Below are positions 1 to 8,144 of a DNA stretch of 64,000 nucleotides, in pieces. The position numbers and the translations under genes are program-made. The stretch comes from SVTX01 sp045612105 (GTDB lineage: Bacteria; Bacillota; Clostridia; Oscillospirales; CAG-272). The notes under the pieces are model-generated. The model was not told the origin of the DNA. It was given only the letters and a program-made list of their open reading frames with translations, and did no database searches. The first letter of the stretch is position 1. Every line of letters starts with the position of its first letter. The stretch is from NCBI GenBank assembly GCA_045612105.1, contig JAZKYL010000048.1, forward strand, positions 37,728 through 101,727, in the 5' to 3' direction.

Positions 1-854
1 GTTTCAGCTCTAACGAATTCATCGGACCAATGAAGTCCCTCGTTGAAGGTCAGCGTCAGAATCAGCTGTCCGCCCTCCTTCTTAAAATCGACCCCGGTAA
101 CGGAGGGTGCCGTGTTATCTATAAGAACGAAATGTGTATCGGTGGCAACGCCATGTCGGTATGCTATGAAATCGACCTTCTTGATGCTGTCAAGATCATT
201 AAAGGGAACGTCAAGATACACCGACTTAGGGCCATCGTTTGCCTCCGCCTCGATTCGCTGCGCTGTGGTATTATCGTGTCTTTCAAGCTGAAGCTCATTT
301 GATCCCGCAATACCTGTCATACCGACTCTTAAATACACCTGATCCCAATTGAGCTGTGGGAAGAGCTCCTTAAGATCGGGGCCCTTAGTCATATCAACCG
401 AAACCGTTGTACTTCCAAACTTAAGATCGGGCTGCAGAAGCTTATCGTTGCCCTCTCTGTAAGGAAGACCCGAATCCACTTCTCCTGCGTAGCCGATTTC
501 GTAATTGTAGAGCGGAGTGATGGACGGAGTAAAGTAGGGGCTGAGGCCCGGCATGGGATAATCCCAGGTATTCACCGACGTCATCGTACCGTCATTAATG
601 AACATTTTGTACATATAGTCGTTGAGGATCGGAGCGTCAACGAACTCGACCTTCACGTCGTAAGGATTCTCGTTTATCTCGGGAGGCTTGACCTCTCCGA
701 TCCCGGTATAATCGTCGTCGTTTGAAAGCAGCGGTTTCACGCTTTCCTCTATAAACGCCGATATAGTAACGATAGAGGGCGCAGCAAGAGCTACCAGAAT
801 ACATACCGTTAGCGCGAAGCTCAAAATCTTAACAAGTGTGAATTTTTTCTTCAT
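1..854 (-). CDS. Exported Ig-like surface protein, cut by the window edge
   Basis: The frame opens at ATG 854 and is still open at base 1, so only the first ~284 residues are visible. A basic start followed by a hydrophobic stretch to about residue 35 looks like a signal peptide or membrane anchor; I see no lipobox cysteine. The rest is acidic and Pro/Asp rich, with an Ig-like signature (IDNTAPSVTGVDF) near residue 250. This suggests a multidomain protein displayed on the cell surface. GGAGGA sits 6 nt before the start, and the ATG overlaps the stop of the upstream gene (ATGA), so the two are probably translationally coupled. No catalytic function is recognised. Confidence 0.75.
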   Translation of the reverse strand, partial: MKKKFTLVKILSFALTVCILVALAAPSIVTISAFIEESVKPLLSNDDDYTGIGEVKPPEINENPYDVKVEFVDAPILNDYMYKMFINDGTMTSVNTWDYPMPGLSPYFTPSITPLYNYEIGYAGEVDSGLPYREGNDKLLQPDLKFGSTTVSVDMTKGPDLKELFPQLNWDQVYLRVGMTGIAGSNELQLERHDNTTAQRIEAEANDGPKSVYLDVPFNDLDSIKKVDFIAYRHGVATDTHFVLIDNTAPSVTGVDFKKEGGQLILTLTFNEGLHWSDEFVRAE

Positions 855-1219
855 AACTTATCCTCCAAACGATTGGGATTGGCAGGAGCCATTGTGTGGT
901 TCTGCTGAGCGGTTCTCCGTCTGCTTTTGCATTTGCAGATGCCGATCAGATCTTCGCCATGTAAAAAATGGGAGCAATCGGCGCAAACACCGTCGGAATA
1001 ATTGCTTTTTCCATATTCGCAAAGCGTCTGCATCTGAGTCACGAAGGGATACCCTTCATCCGTGTATTGCGGCTCTTTCAAAAAGTCGGGATAAATGGGG
1101 ATCGGCTCACCGTATTCACTTTCACGCTCGTAATCCTCGTAATATCCGTATTTCAGTTCAAAGGTCTTGCCGTGAAGTAATATGATCTTGTAAACGTCAC
1201 CCTCAATAGGTCTTTTCAT
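851..1219 (-). CDS. Small Cys-containing conserved-type hypothetical protein
   Basis: 122 residues from ATG 1219, chosen because GAGGAGGG lies 7 nt upstream; a longer frame exists but its extra N-terminus is low complexity and lacks a ribosome binding site. The middle is Tyr/Glu/Pro rich (GYYEDYERESEYGEPIPIY) and the C-terminal half has four spaced cysteines (C..CADCSHF..CKCK), suggesting a small zinc-binding fold. It resembles short uncharacterised proteins of gut Clostridia, but I cannot name the family. It is coupled by ATGA overlap to the exported protein downstream. A weak promoter (TATAAT at 1272-1277 on the minus strand) and a 17-bp inverted repeat further upstream suggest regulated expression. 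Confidence 0.7.
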   Translation of the reverse strand: MKRPIEGDVYKIILLHGKTFELKYGYYEDYERESEYGEPIPIYPDFLKEPQYTDEGYPFVTQMQTLCEYGKSNYSDGVCADCSHFLHGEDLIGICKCKSRRRTAQQNHTMAPANPNRLEDKL

Positions 1220-1271
1220 TTTCTTTCCCTCCTCTCGAAATGCATCCGGCAGAGTGATCTGCTGTGATACT

Positions 1272-1300
1272 ATTATATAGGAAAAATCCCGATTGCGAAA
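1272..1300 (-). promoter_or_regulatory. Putative promoter for the 1219 and 854 gene pair
   Basis: On the minus strand, TATAAT (1277-1272) stands 17 nt from a poor -35 (TTTCGC, 1300-1295). A weak -35 with a large inverted repeat about 85 nt upstream would fit an activator-dependent promoter; this is inference. Confidence 0.4.
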
Positions 1301-1328
1301 CCACCAAAAACAAAAAAAACGGGACACA

Positions 1329-1376
1329 TTTTAGTATGCGTACAAGTTCAATTTGATATTTGTACGTGTACTAAAA
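1329..1376. promoter_or_regulatory. 17-bp imperfect inverted repeat, candidate operator
   Basis: Arms 1329-1345 and 1360-1376 match at 15 of 17 positions (TTTTAGTA..CGTACAA) around a 14-bp spacer. The spacing puts the arm centres about three helical turns apart, as for a dimeric or tetrameric DNA-binding protein. It lies upstream of the 1219 gene and just past the terminator of the adjacent regulator gene. Confidence 0.5.
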
Positions 1377-1401
1377 CCTGCCATTTCAGTCTATGCAAAA
1401 T

Positions 1402-1435
1402 CAACAAAAAACGGCTCCCCAAACTAGGAGAGCCG
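1402..1435 (-). terminator. Rho-independent terminator of the dual-HTH regulator
   Basis: A 9-bp stem (1412-1420 with 1427-1435, one wobble pair) is followed on the minus strand by TTTTTTGTT, just after the stop of the regulator gene at 1441. Confidence 0.85.
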
Positions 1436-1440
1436 AAAAA

Positions 1441-2700
1441 TTACAAAATACTTGAAAAATCACTTCTGTCATTAACACCGGTCTTTTGCACCACGCGAAG
1501 CACCGTCTGCTTGACCGTCGATTCGGAAATATATAGCGATGCCGCGATCTCCTTGGTAGTAAATCCAAAGGACGCAAGCTTTGCCACCTCACGCTCTCTT
1601 GCCGTAAGATTGCAGGCAAGGACTTTATTTCTCACGATACCGCTAAGCTTTGACCACCCCACAAGATAGGTTGAATAAAGCTCCTTTACCCTCTCAAGTG
1701 CCTCATTGTCAGCCTTCCCTAGTCTTTCCTCAAGAAGCCTGTCAAGCATTCGCCAATAGGCGGTAAGAACACCGTAAAGCTTGTCGGGCAAGCAAAGGGC
1801 GATAGCCTTGTCAATATGCTCGATAGCATGCTTGTCGTCGCCGCTGTTGTGGTATGCCGCCGCGACCGTCAGCCTCAGATGTATCTCGGGAACCACTGTT
1901 CTGTCAACAACCGCCTGGGATATCAAGGGCTCGATAGTATTATGTATCATCCTCATAAGCGCAAGATCCTTTACGCCCTCGATCTCAAATTGCTTGGTAG
2001 CGATACCGTATGCCGCCATATAAAGATACCTTGCGTAATATATCTTCGCCGCAGGGTGAGAATCCCCCGGCAGCTTTTCAAAGTTTCCTCTGTCAAACCA
2101 CTCGGGATAATCCTTGGTGTCAAAAAGAACACTGTCAACCGCGGCAAGAGCCAAAGACAGTATCTCTGGGTCGTCCTCATCCTTGATAGGAGCCTCGCAA
2201 ATATGCCTTTTCGCCTCGTTCCACATATTTATATCGCCCTTCCACGTAGCGCAAAGAGCAAGTAATTTTCCCGCTCCAACCACTGCGTAAAAGCCCGAAT
2301 GTGACTGCAAAAACAAAGTCGCCTGCTTATACACCTCGTCAATCTCACCTTTAGCATAATTGATACCCGCGCGAAGAAGTGCCTGCGCCTCGGGATTATC
2401 CTTCAAAGCGGCGATGCACTCCTCAGCCTTACCGGGAGTGTGATAAAGATCCGTCATATGTAAAAAGGGACTCTTTCTCGGCATAGGCATATTAAATACC
2501 ACGCTCTCGCCGTCAATATTCACTTTCTTTTTTCTTCCGTCAGCGGGCTTTTCCGCTCCCTTGGGTATCATCCAATCGCGCCCAAATCTAACCGCGCCTT
2601 CTATCTTTCCAAGCTTGCAAAGCTCCTGAACTCTGTGAACCGATATCTGCCACCGCTCTGCAGCCTCATTTGCCTTTATATATTCCATAAAAATCTCCAT
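1441..2700 (-). CDS. Transcriptional regulator with N-terminal excisionase-like and C-terminal LuxR-type HTH
   Basis: About 419 residues from ATG 2700, chosen because AAGGAG lies 7 nt upstream; ATG 2688 is an alternative. Residues ~5-45 (EYIKANEAAERWQISVHRV onward) form an excisionase/MerR-like helix-turn-helix with a W-M-I-P wing. The middle ~300 residues are helical and Ala/Leu rich, like a TPR or MalT-type sensor. The last ~60 residues are a LuxR/GerE DNA-binding domain (LTAREREVAKLASFGFTTKE, then ISESTVKQT). Two DNA-binding domains in one chain are unusual. It probably controls the adjacent minus-strand pair and perhaps itself, since two CGTCG-N6-CGACG sites lie upstream. The ligand is unknown. 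Confidence 0.8.
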   Translation of the reverse strand: MEIFMEYIKANEAAERWQISVHRVQELCKLGKIEGAVRFGRDWMIPKGAEKPADGRKKKVNIDGESVVFNMPMPRKSPFLHMTDLYHTPGKAEECIAALKDNPEAQALLRAGINYAKGEIDEVYKQATLFLQSHSGFYAVVGAGKLLALCATWKGDINMWNEAKRHICEAPIKDEDDPEILSLALAAVDSVLFDTKDYPEWFDRGNFEKLPGDSHPAAKIYYARYLYMAAYGIATKQFEIEGVKDLALMRMIHNTIEPLISQAVVDRTVVPEIHLRLTVAAAYHNSGDDKHAIEHIDKAIALCLPDKLYGVLTAYWRMLDRLLEERLGKADNEALERVKELYSTYLVGWSKLSGIVRNKVLACNLTAREREVAKLASFGFTTKEIAASLYISESTVKQTVLRVVQKTGVNDRSDFSSIL

Positions 2701-2791
2701 TTCGCCACTCCTTGTGGGCAGTAGTACACAATCGAGAAAAAACGATCTCACAACTCACATTCGTTGTTTTAACTACCAATGCGCCTCGCCG

Positions 2792-2844
2792 AAACGTCGT
2801 CATAGCGACGTTTACTCAAAAACATATCCGTCGTTTTGGCGACG
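2792..2844. promoter_or_regulatory. Two CGTCG-N6-CGACG inverted repeats upstream of the dual-HTH regulator
   Basis: The first site (2792-2813) is a perfect 8-bp inverted repeat, AAACGTCG-N6-CGACGTTT. The second (2829-2844) repeats the core CGTCG-N6-CGACG exactly 34 bp away, about three helical turns. Identical core and spacer suggest paired operators for one regulator; they could alternatively be leader hairpins of the 2700 gene. Confidence 0.5.
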
Positions 2845-2958
2845 CTTTGGCTATTTTGAGCCGTCATTCTCCCGATTTCGGGTAAAAAAATCTGTAATTC
2901 CGCAACACTATCTAAATATTCTCAAAAAATCAATATCGGCTCGAAAAACTCCAACGTC

Positions 2959-3774
2959 TTAATGCTTTTCCCTGTAGCTGCTTTGAAACCTCTTGGGAGA
3001 AATACCATAAAGTCTCTTGAACTGCACCGAAAAATAGTTACTGTCATTAAAACCGCAGGATTCGGCAATATCGGTAATAGAAGCGGCATTCATCTGCCTG
3101 AGCATTGATTCCGCCTTCTGAAGCCTTAAAAGATTCACGTACTCGCTGAAATTAAATCCAACCTTTCGCTTGAATACTCTCGAAAAATGCTCGGGAGTGA
3201 CAAAATATCTCTCCGCCATCTCCTGAAGAGTGATATCCGAGGCAAAATGTGTCTGTAAAAACTCAATCGCATCATCAATATAGTGCTTATTGTCCTGTTG
3301 AGGAGTGCAAAGATTGGGATTTCTCAACAAGAGAAAAAATATCATATGAGTATAGCACCTGAAAATATCTTCACTGAGCTCGTCCTTGTTAGAATATTCC
3401 GCCTCGATCTTATCAAATAATTCGTTCAACTCGTCAACTATATCGGGATTACGATAAAGGTGCATCAGCTCAGGCAATTTCGGCTCAACGCTCTTTGGAA
3501 TAAAATGTCTCGAACAGCTGATAAGCTTTCTCGAATAAGTGGTATTCTGATACTCGGTGTTGTGCATTATTCCCTCGGGAATAAGAATAATATCGCCCGG
3601 TTGCAGATGATATATCTTATTTTCAATAAAATAGCAGCAAGCGCCCTTGGTTATAAAATAGATCTCAAAGTGAGTGTGACAGTGCTTGCGCATAGTATGC
3701 CTGCCCACTCTCTCGATATCACTGTCCCTGTCATAGAAGAACTCCCGCTCTCCGTATATATACTTATTCTCCAT
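2959..3774 (-). CDS. AraC-family regulator with cupin sensor, likely controller of uxaBAC
   Basis: 271 residues from ATG 3774 (MENKYIYGEREF); the longer frame lacks a better ribosome site. The N-terminal ~150 residues form an AraC-type cupin (HCHTHFEIYFITKG with metal-type histidines, then LQPGDIILIPEGIMH). The C-terminal ~100 residues are a double HTH (ITLQEMAERYFVTPEHFSRV; SITDIAESCGFNDSNYFSVQ). It is transcribed divergently from uxaBAC with 168 bp between starts, the usual arrangement of a local regulator and its target. Two AGTCAA direct repeats lie in the shared region. The inducer is presumably a uronate or its keto derivative (inference). Confidence 0.88.
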   Translation of the reverse strand: MENKYIYGEREFFYDRDSDIERVGRHTMRKHCHTHFEIYFITKGACCYFIENKIYHLQPGDIILIPEGIMHNTEYQNTTYSRKLISCSRHFIPKSVEPKLPELMHLYRNPDIVDELNELFDKIEAEYSNKDELSEDIFRCYTHMIFFLLLRNPNLCTPQQDNKHYIDDAIEFLQTHFASDITLQEMAERYFVTPEHFSRVFKRKVGFNFSEYVNLLRLQKAESMLRQMNAASITDIAESCGFNDSNYFSVQFKRLYGISPKRFQSSYREKH

Positions 3775-3840
3775 AAAAGCCACCCATTTTTGCCGCAAAA
3801 ATGCTTCGTTATCATCAATATTATCACAAAACATCAAAAA

Positions 3841-3868
3841 AGTCAAGAAAATCTTGAAAAATAGTCAA
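3841..3868 (+). promoter_or_regulatory. AGTCAA direct repeats in the uxa/araC intergenic region
   Basis: AGTCAA occurs at 3841-3846 and 3863-3868, 22 bp apart in direct orientation, the layout typical of AraC-family half sites. A TATAAT at 3900-3905 lacks a good -35, so the uxa promoter may need activator contact from here. Confidence 0.4.
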
Positions 3869-3942
3869 AATTTTTAAGGATTTTTGTGTTTTTTTGATGT
3901 ATAATTATACTAATCTAATTTTAACCTTTCAGGAGGTAAGAA

Positions 3943-5211
3943 ATGAAAGAAAAAGTTATACAGTTCGGCGAGGGCGGTTTTCTGCGCGGCTTTGCCGATT
4001 GGATGCTTCAGTTGATCAACGAAAAGACCGATTTTGACGGCAAGGTCGTAGTAGTTCAGCCTATCGAAAAGGGACTTTGCGATATGCTGACCGCTCAGGA
4101 TTGTAAATATACCCACCTCTGCCGCGGAAGCGAAGGCGTAGACGTAAAAAAGATCGACGTCATTTCCCGTTGCGTCAAGCCCTACGACGATTTCGACGCA
4201 TATCTCGCCCTTGCCGAGAATCCCGATTTCCGTTTTATTATTTCCAACACCACCGAGGCAGGCATCTGCTTCGAGGATGACAACAAGCTCTGTGACAGAC
4301 CCGCAAAAAGCTTCCCCGGAAAGCTGACGCAACTTCTCTACAAGAGATTTGAGCTTGGACTCCCCGGTTTCGTCTTCCTTCCCTGCGAGCTTATCGACAA
4401 GAACGGCGCAAATCTGAAGAAATGTGTTCTTCAATATGCCGATCTTTGGAATCTCGGCGACGGCTTTAAGAATTGGATCGAGCAGGAAAACATCTTCTGT
4501 AACACCCTCGTTGACCGCATCAACACCGGCTACCCCAAGGACGAGCAGCTCGATGTGGGTTTTGACGACAAGATGATAAACACCAGCGAATATTTCCATC
4601 TTTGGGTAATTGAGGGCTATGCAGACCTCTGCTCCGAGATCCCCTTCGACAAGTGTGACCTTAACGTTATCGTCACCGACAACCTTGAAATGTACCGCAC
4701 GAGAAAGGTGCGTATTCTCAACGGTGCTCACACTTCGATGGTTCCCTACGCGCTTCTCTCGGGTCTTGACACCGTCAAGAGCTGCATTGAGGACGAAAAA
4801 ATGTGCGCGCATCTCAAAAAGTGCGTTTACGAGGAGATCATTCCCACACTTGATCTGCCCCGTGAGGAGCTTATTGAGTACGCTGACAACGTAATAGTCC
4901 GCTTCTCCAACCCCTACATCAAGCATATGCTGATCTCGATCGCGCTCAACAGCGTCAGCAAATTCAAGGTTCGCGTGCTTCCCTCTATTCTCGAATACAT
5001 AAAGAGATTCAACAAAATGCCCGAGACCCTTATCTTCTCCTTCGCGAAGCTTATCGACTTCTATATGACCGATATGACCAACGACGACCCCGAGGTCACC
5101 GCGTTTATGAAGAACGCAACCGTGGGCGAGATCCTTGCCAACGAAAAGCTCTGGGGACAGGATCTCTCCTTCCTTGAAAAAGAGGTAGCAAAGTATGTCG
5201 AAAGAAAATAA
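3943..5211 (+). CDS. uxaB: Tagaturonate reductase (altronate oxidoreductase)
   Basis: 422 residues; AGGAGG lies 6 nt before ATG 3943. Mannitol/polyol dehydrogenase family: N-terminal nucleotide-binding region opening with FGEGGFLRGFADWML, the SNTTEAGI segment, and the catalytic-domain motif RILNGAHTSMVPYALLSG around residue 260. UxaB reduces D-tagaturonate to D-altronate with NADH in the galacturonate branch of uronate catabolism. It is the first gene of a tight uxaB-uxaA-uxaC operon; its 3' end overlaps uxaA by 17 bp. The operon lacks a separate fructuronate reductase, so this enzyme could also serve that step (inference). A long antisense frame here is a codon-bias shadow. Confidence 0.93.
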   Translation: MKEKVIQFGEGGFLRGFADWMLQLINEKTDFDGKVVVVQPIEKGLCDMLTAQDCKYTHLCRGSEGVDVKKIDVISRCVKPYDDFDAYLALAENPDFRFIISNTTEAGICFEDDNKLCDRPAKSFPGKLTQLLYKRFELGLPGFVFLPCELIDKNGANLKKCVLQYADLWNLGDGFKNWIEQENIFCNTLVDRINTGYPKDEQLDVGFDDKMINTSEYFHLWVIEGYADLCSEIPFDKCDLNVIVTDNLEMYRTRKVRILNGAHTSMVPYALLSGLDTVKSCIEDEKMCAHLKKCVYEEIIPTLDLPREELIEYADNVIVRFSNPYIKHMLISIALNSVSKFKVRVLPSILEYIKRFNKMPETLIFSFAKLIDFYMTDMTNDDPEVTAFMKNATVGEILANEKLWGQDLSFLEKEVAKYVERK

Positions 5212-6592
5212 TCCTTCCCTGCTTACAATAAACAAGCTTGATAACGTGGGAATCAACCTTGAAAACGGTCACAAATACGCCCTTCACGATATAAAATGCG
5301 GTGAAAACGTGATAAAATACGGTCAGCCCATCGGCCACGCTACCTGCGATATTGCCAAGGGCGACCACGTTCACACCCACAATTTAAAGACAAATCTTTC
5401 GGGCAAGCTTGAATACAAATATGGGCCGAGCGAGGTTCACGGCGAGAAGGTTGAGAGCGACCTGACCTTTATGGGTTATATTCGCGAGGACGGTCAGGTG
5501 GGTATCAGAAACGATATCTGGATCGTCAACACTGTTGGCTGTGTAAACAAGATCGCTGAAAAATTGGCTTCTCTTACGGGGGCTAAGCACTTTCCACACC
5601 CATTCGGCTGCTCTCAGCTTGGCGACGATCAGACCACCACACAGCAGATACTCCGCGGAATGGTCAATCACCCCAACGCGGGCGGTGTGCTTGTGCTGGG
5701 TCTTGGCTGCGAAAACAACAACATCGACGTTTTCAAATCGGTGCTTGGCACCTGGAACGAAAAGAGAGTAAAATTTCTTAACACACAAGACTTTTCCGAC
5801 GAGATCGCCGAGGGTGTCAGGCTGATCGACGAGCTTAAAGCCTATGCCGATGGCTTCAAGCGTCAGCCGATACACATCTCCAAGCTGAAGGTCGGACTCA
5901 AGTGCGGCGGCAGTGACGGTCTTTCGGGAATCACCGCCAACCCCCTTGTGGGCAGATTCTGCGACAGGCTGGTCTCTCTCGGCGGCAGCTGCGCGCTTAC
6001 CGAGGTGCCCGAAATGTTCGGCGCAGAGCATCTTTTAATGAACCGCTGCGAAAACGAAGAAATTTTTGAAAAGACCGTGAAAATGGTCAACGATTTCAAG
6101 GATTACTACATAAGATACAATCAGGTCATTTACGAAAATCCCTCACCCGGAAACAAAAAGGGCGGAATCACCACTCTCGAGGAGAAATCCCTCGGTTGCA
6201 TTCAGAAGGGCGGTCTTTCCCCCGTGGTCGACGTGCTTTCCTACGGAGACAGACTCGAAAAAAACGGTCTTTCCCTTCTGACAGGTCCCGGAAACGACAT
6301 CGTTGCCTGCACAAACCTTATGGCAGCAGGAGTTCACGTAATTCTCTTCACTACGGGCAGGGGCACTCCTCTCGGCACCGCCGTTCCCACCGTGAAGATC
6401 GCCACAAATCATACTTTAGCCGAAAAGAAGGCAAATTGGATCGATTTCGATGCATCGCCTACCCTTGACGGAAGCGATCTTTCCGACGAACTACTTTCTT
6501 ACGTCGTAAGAGTTGCCGAGGGCGAGAAGACCCACAACGAAGAAAACAAATACGAAGAAATTTCAATTTTTAAGGACGGAGTAACGCTATGA
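5195..6592 (+). CDS. uxaA: Altronate dehydratase
   Basis: 465 residues, typical full length. An N-terminal SAF-like domain (residues ~1-95, with GDHVHTHNLKTNL) precedes the large dehydratase domain carrying HPFGCSQLGDDQ, GLGCENNN, LKCGGSDGLSGITANP and TTGRGTPLG. The enzyme dehydrates D-altronate to 2-keto-3-deoxygluconate using iron. It starts inside the end of uxaB and its TGA overlaps the ATG of uxaC (ATGA), so all three genes are likely translationally coupled. Confidence 0.95.
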   Translation: MSKENNPSLLTINKLDNVGINLENGHKYALHDIKCGENVIKYGQPIGHATCDIAKGDHVHTHNLKTNLSGKLEYKYGPSEVHGEKVESDLTFMGYIREDGQVGIRNDIWIVNTVGCVNKIAEKLASLTGAKHFPHPFGCSQLGDDQTTTQQILRGMVNHPNAGGVLVLGLGCENNNIDVFKSVLGTWNEKRVKFLNTQDFSDEIAEGVRLIDELKAYADGFKRQPIHISKLKVGLKCGGSDGLSGITANPLVGRFCDRLVSLGGSCALTEVPEMFGAEHLLMNRCENEEIFEKTVKMVNDFKDYYIRYNQVIYENPSPGNKKGGITTLEEKSLGCIQKGGLSPVVDVLSYGDRLEKNGLSLLTGPGNDIVACTNLMAAGVHVILFTTGRGTPLGTAVPTVKIATNHTLAEKKANWIDFDASPTLDGSDLSDELLSYVVRVAEGEKTHNEENKYEEISIFKDGVTL

Positions 6593-7818
6593 GTTTTATT
6601 AATGATGATTTTATGCTGAAAACCAAGACGGCGAAGGAGCTGTATGAGCACGTAAAAGACCTTCCCATAATCGACTACCATTGCCACATCAGCCCCAAGA
6701 TGATCGCCGAAAACTATCAGTTCAAGAACGCTTTCGAGCTCTTCCTCGGCGGCGACCACTACAAGTGGAGACAGATGAGAACCAACGGCATCGACGAGAA
6801 ATTTATCACCGGTGACGCCGACGATTTCGACAAGTGGATGGCATTCGCGAAGACCATGCCTTTGCTCATCGGTAACCCCCTTTACCACTGGACTCACCTT
6901 GAGCTGAAGAAATATTTCGATATCGACGAAACTCTCAACGAAAACACCGCAAAGGCAATATGGGACAGAATAAACGAATGCCTCGCAAAGGAAGAATACA
7001 GAGTTCAGGGGCTTATCAAGATGAGCAACGTTGAAACGATCTGCACCACCGACGCGCCCTACGATACCCTTGAATACCACAGAGCCATCAAGGCAATCGA
7101 AGGCTTTGATACCAAGGTCATTCCCGCTTTCCGTCCCGATCTTGGAAAAATCAACTCCGACTTTCCCGAGCGTCTCGATTTCTTCCACGAGAACGGCTGC
7201 CGTCTTTCCGACCACGCGGTTGACTCTATGGACGACGAGACCATTGAGAAGCTGATCTATCTCGGTGAGGAGTACGCAAAGCGCGGATGGGTATGGCAGC
7301 TTCACATCGGCGCGCTCCGCAACAACAACTCCAGAATGTTCAAGCAGCTGGGCCCCGACACCGGATTTGACAGCGTTAACGATTTCCAGATCGCGGAGGG
7401 ACTTTCGAAGATCCTGGACGGACTTGACAAGAAGGATATGCTCCCCAAGACTATCCTCTATACCCTCAACCCCAAGGATAACTACGTTCTCGGCACAATG
7501 CTGGGTAACTTCCAGGGCGGCGGTGTCGCAGGCAAGATCCAGTTTGGCTCGGGTTGGTGGTTCAACGATCAGAGAGACGGTATGGAAAGCCAGATGAGAG
7601 CGCTTTCCAACCTCGGAATGATCGCTCGCTTCGTTGGTATGCTCACCGACAGCCGTAGCTTCGTCTCCTACACCCGTCACGAATACTTCCGCCGTATTAT
7701 GTGTAACCTCCTTGGCAAGTGGGTCGAGGACGGCGAATATCCCGCGGATATGGAGACCCTCAAGAAGATCGCCGCTGACATCAGCTACTATAACGCTAAA
7801 AATTACTTTGGATTCTAA
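6589..7818 (+). CDS. uxaC: Glucuronate/galacturonate isomerase, compact form
   Basis: 409 residues. Motifs are clear: DYHCHISPKMIAEN (metal-binding HxH), TTDAPYDTLEYH, LHIGALRNNN, KTILYTLNP, GWWFNDQRDGME and DSRSFVSYTRHEYFRRI. The enzyme interconverts D-glucuronate/D-fructuronate and D-galacturonate/D-tagaturonate. Known UxaC proteins are about 465-470 residues; this one is shorter mainly between RPD and SDHA and before the EYAKRGW segment, so helical insertions seem to be missing while active-site motifs remain. The ATG overlaps the uxaA stop, and a strong hairpin terminator follows. Confidence 0.93.
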   Translation: MSFINDDFMLKTKTAKELYEHVKDLPIIDYHCHISPKMIAENYQFKNAFELFLGGDHYKWRQMRTNGIDEKFITGDADDFDKWMAFAKTMPLLIGNPLYHWTHLELKKYFDIDETLNENTAKAIWDRINECLAKEEYRVQGLIKMSNVETICTTDAPYDTLEYHRAIKAIEGFDTKVIPAFRPDLGKINSDFPERLDFFHENGCRLSDHAVDSMDDETIEKLIYLGEEYAKRGWVWQLHIGALRNNNSRMFKQLGPDTGFDSVNDFQIAEGLSKILDGLDKKDMLPKTILYTLNPKDNYVLGTMLGNFQGGGVAGKIQFGSGWWFNDQRDGMESQMRALSNLGMIARFVGMLTDSRSFVSYTRHEYFRRIMCNLLGKWVEDGEYPADMETLKKIAADISYYNAKNYFGF

Positions 7819-7834
7819 TCCTTCCAAAAACATA

Positions 7835-7861
7835 CCCCCGACAAGAATTTCTCGTCGGGGG
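7835..7861 (+). terminator. Terminator of uxaBAC
   Basis: CCCCCGAC (7835-7842) pairs with GTCGGGGG (7854-7861) around an 11-nt loop, 17 nt after the uxaC stop. The T-tract is weak (TTATCTGT). Confidence 0.75.
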
Positions 7862-7917
7862 TTATCTGTACACACCTCAGTTTCGCACTCCCCATCCTCC
7901 CTTTTTTGTAAAAACGA

Positions 7918-7946
7918 TTGACAAATATCCAAAATAATGCTATAAT
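7918..7946 (+). promoter_or_regulatory. Consensus sigma-A promoter for the structured leader RNA
   Basis: TTGACA (7918-7923), 17-bp spacer, TATAAT (7941-7946): a perfect consensus. The expected start is at about 7952, exactly where the first arm of the long leader hairpin begins. Confidence 0.9.
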
Positions 7947-7950
7947 TATC

Positions 7951-8116
7951 CTGCGACACAATTGAATATCAAACAACGTTAGGAAAAGTGGGTATTTTTT
8001 GACAAAATACGCACTCCTTATTCGCATACTTTTCCTAATGTTTGTAAAGATACGAAAATTGTGTCGCAGCAATCGGAGAGCGTGTTTTTGTGCGCGGCTC
8101 CGGTCGCGCACTTTTT
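7951..8116 (+). ncRNA. Structured leader or small RNA ending in an intrinsic terminator
   Basis: Directly after a consensus promoter, 7951-7963 pairs perfectly over 13 bp with 8057-8069 (CTGCGACACAATT and its complement). Inside, 7975-7989 pairs with 8028-8042 over 15 bp with one G-U, and 7992-7998 pairs with 8004-8010. An 11/13-nt internal bubble separates the two long stems. Then GTGCGCG (8090-8096) and CGCGCAC (8105-8111) form a terminator followed by TTTTT. The result is a ~166-nt transcript ending 28 nt before the lipoprotein gene. It may be an attenuated leader of that gene or a stand-alone small RNA; the stem-bubble-stem shape recalls 6S RNA but the stems are more perfect than usual. 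No known riboswitch class was recognised. Confidence 0.65.
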
Positions 8117-8144
8117 GATTTTCATTTAAAAGGAGGAAAAAGGA

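Noticed and set aside
3910..5256. 448-codon open frame antisense to uxaB
   Set aside because: Mirrors uxaB codon by codon; no ribosome site, no family-like motif. A by-product of strong third-position bias.
6499..7959. 486-codon open frame antisense to uxaC
   Set aside because: Shadow of the coding strand; Val/Leu-rich composition without motifs, and it runs through the terminator.
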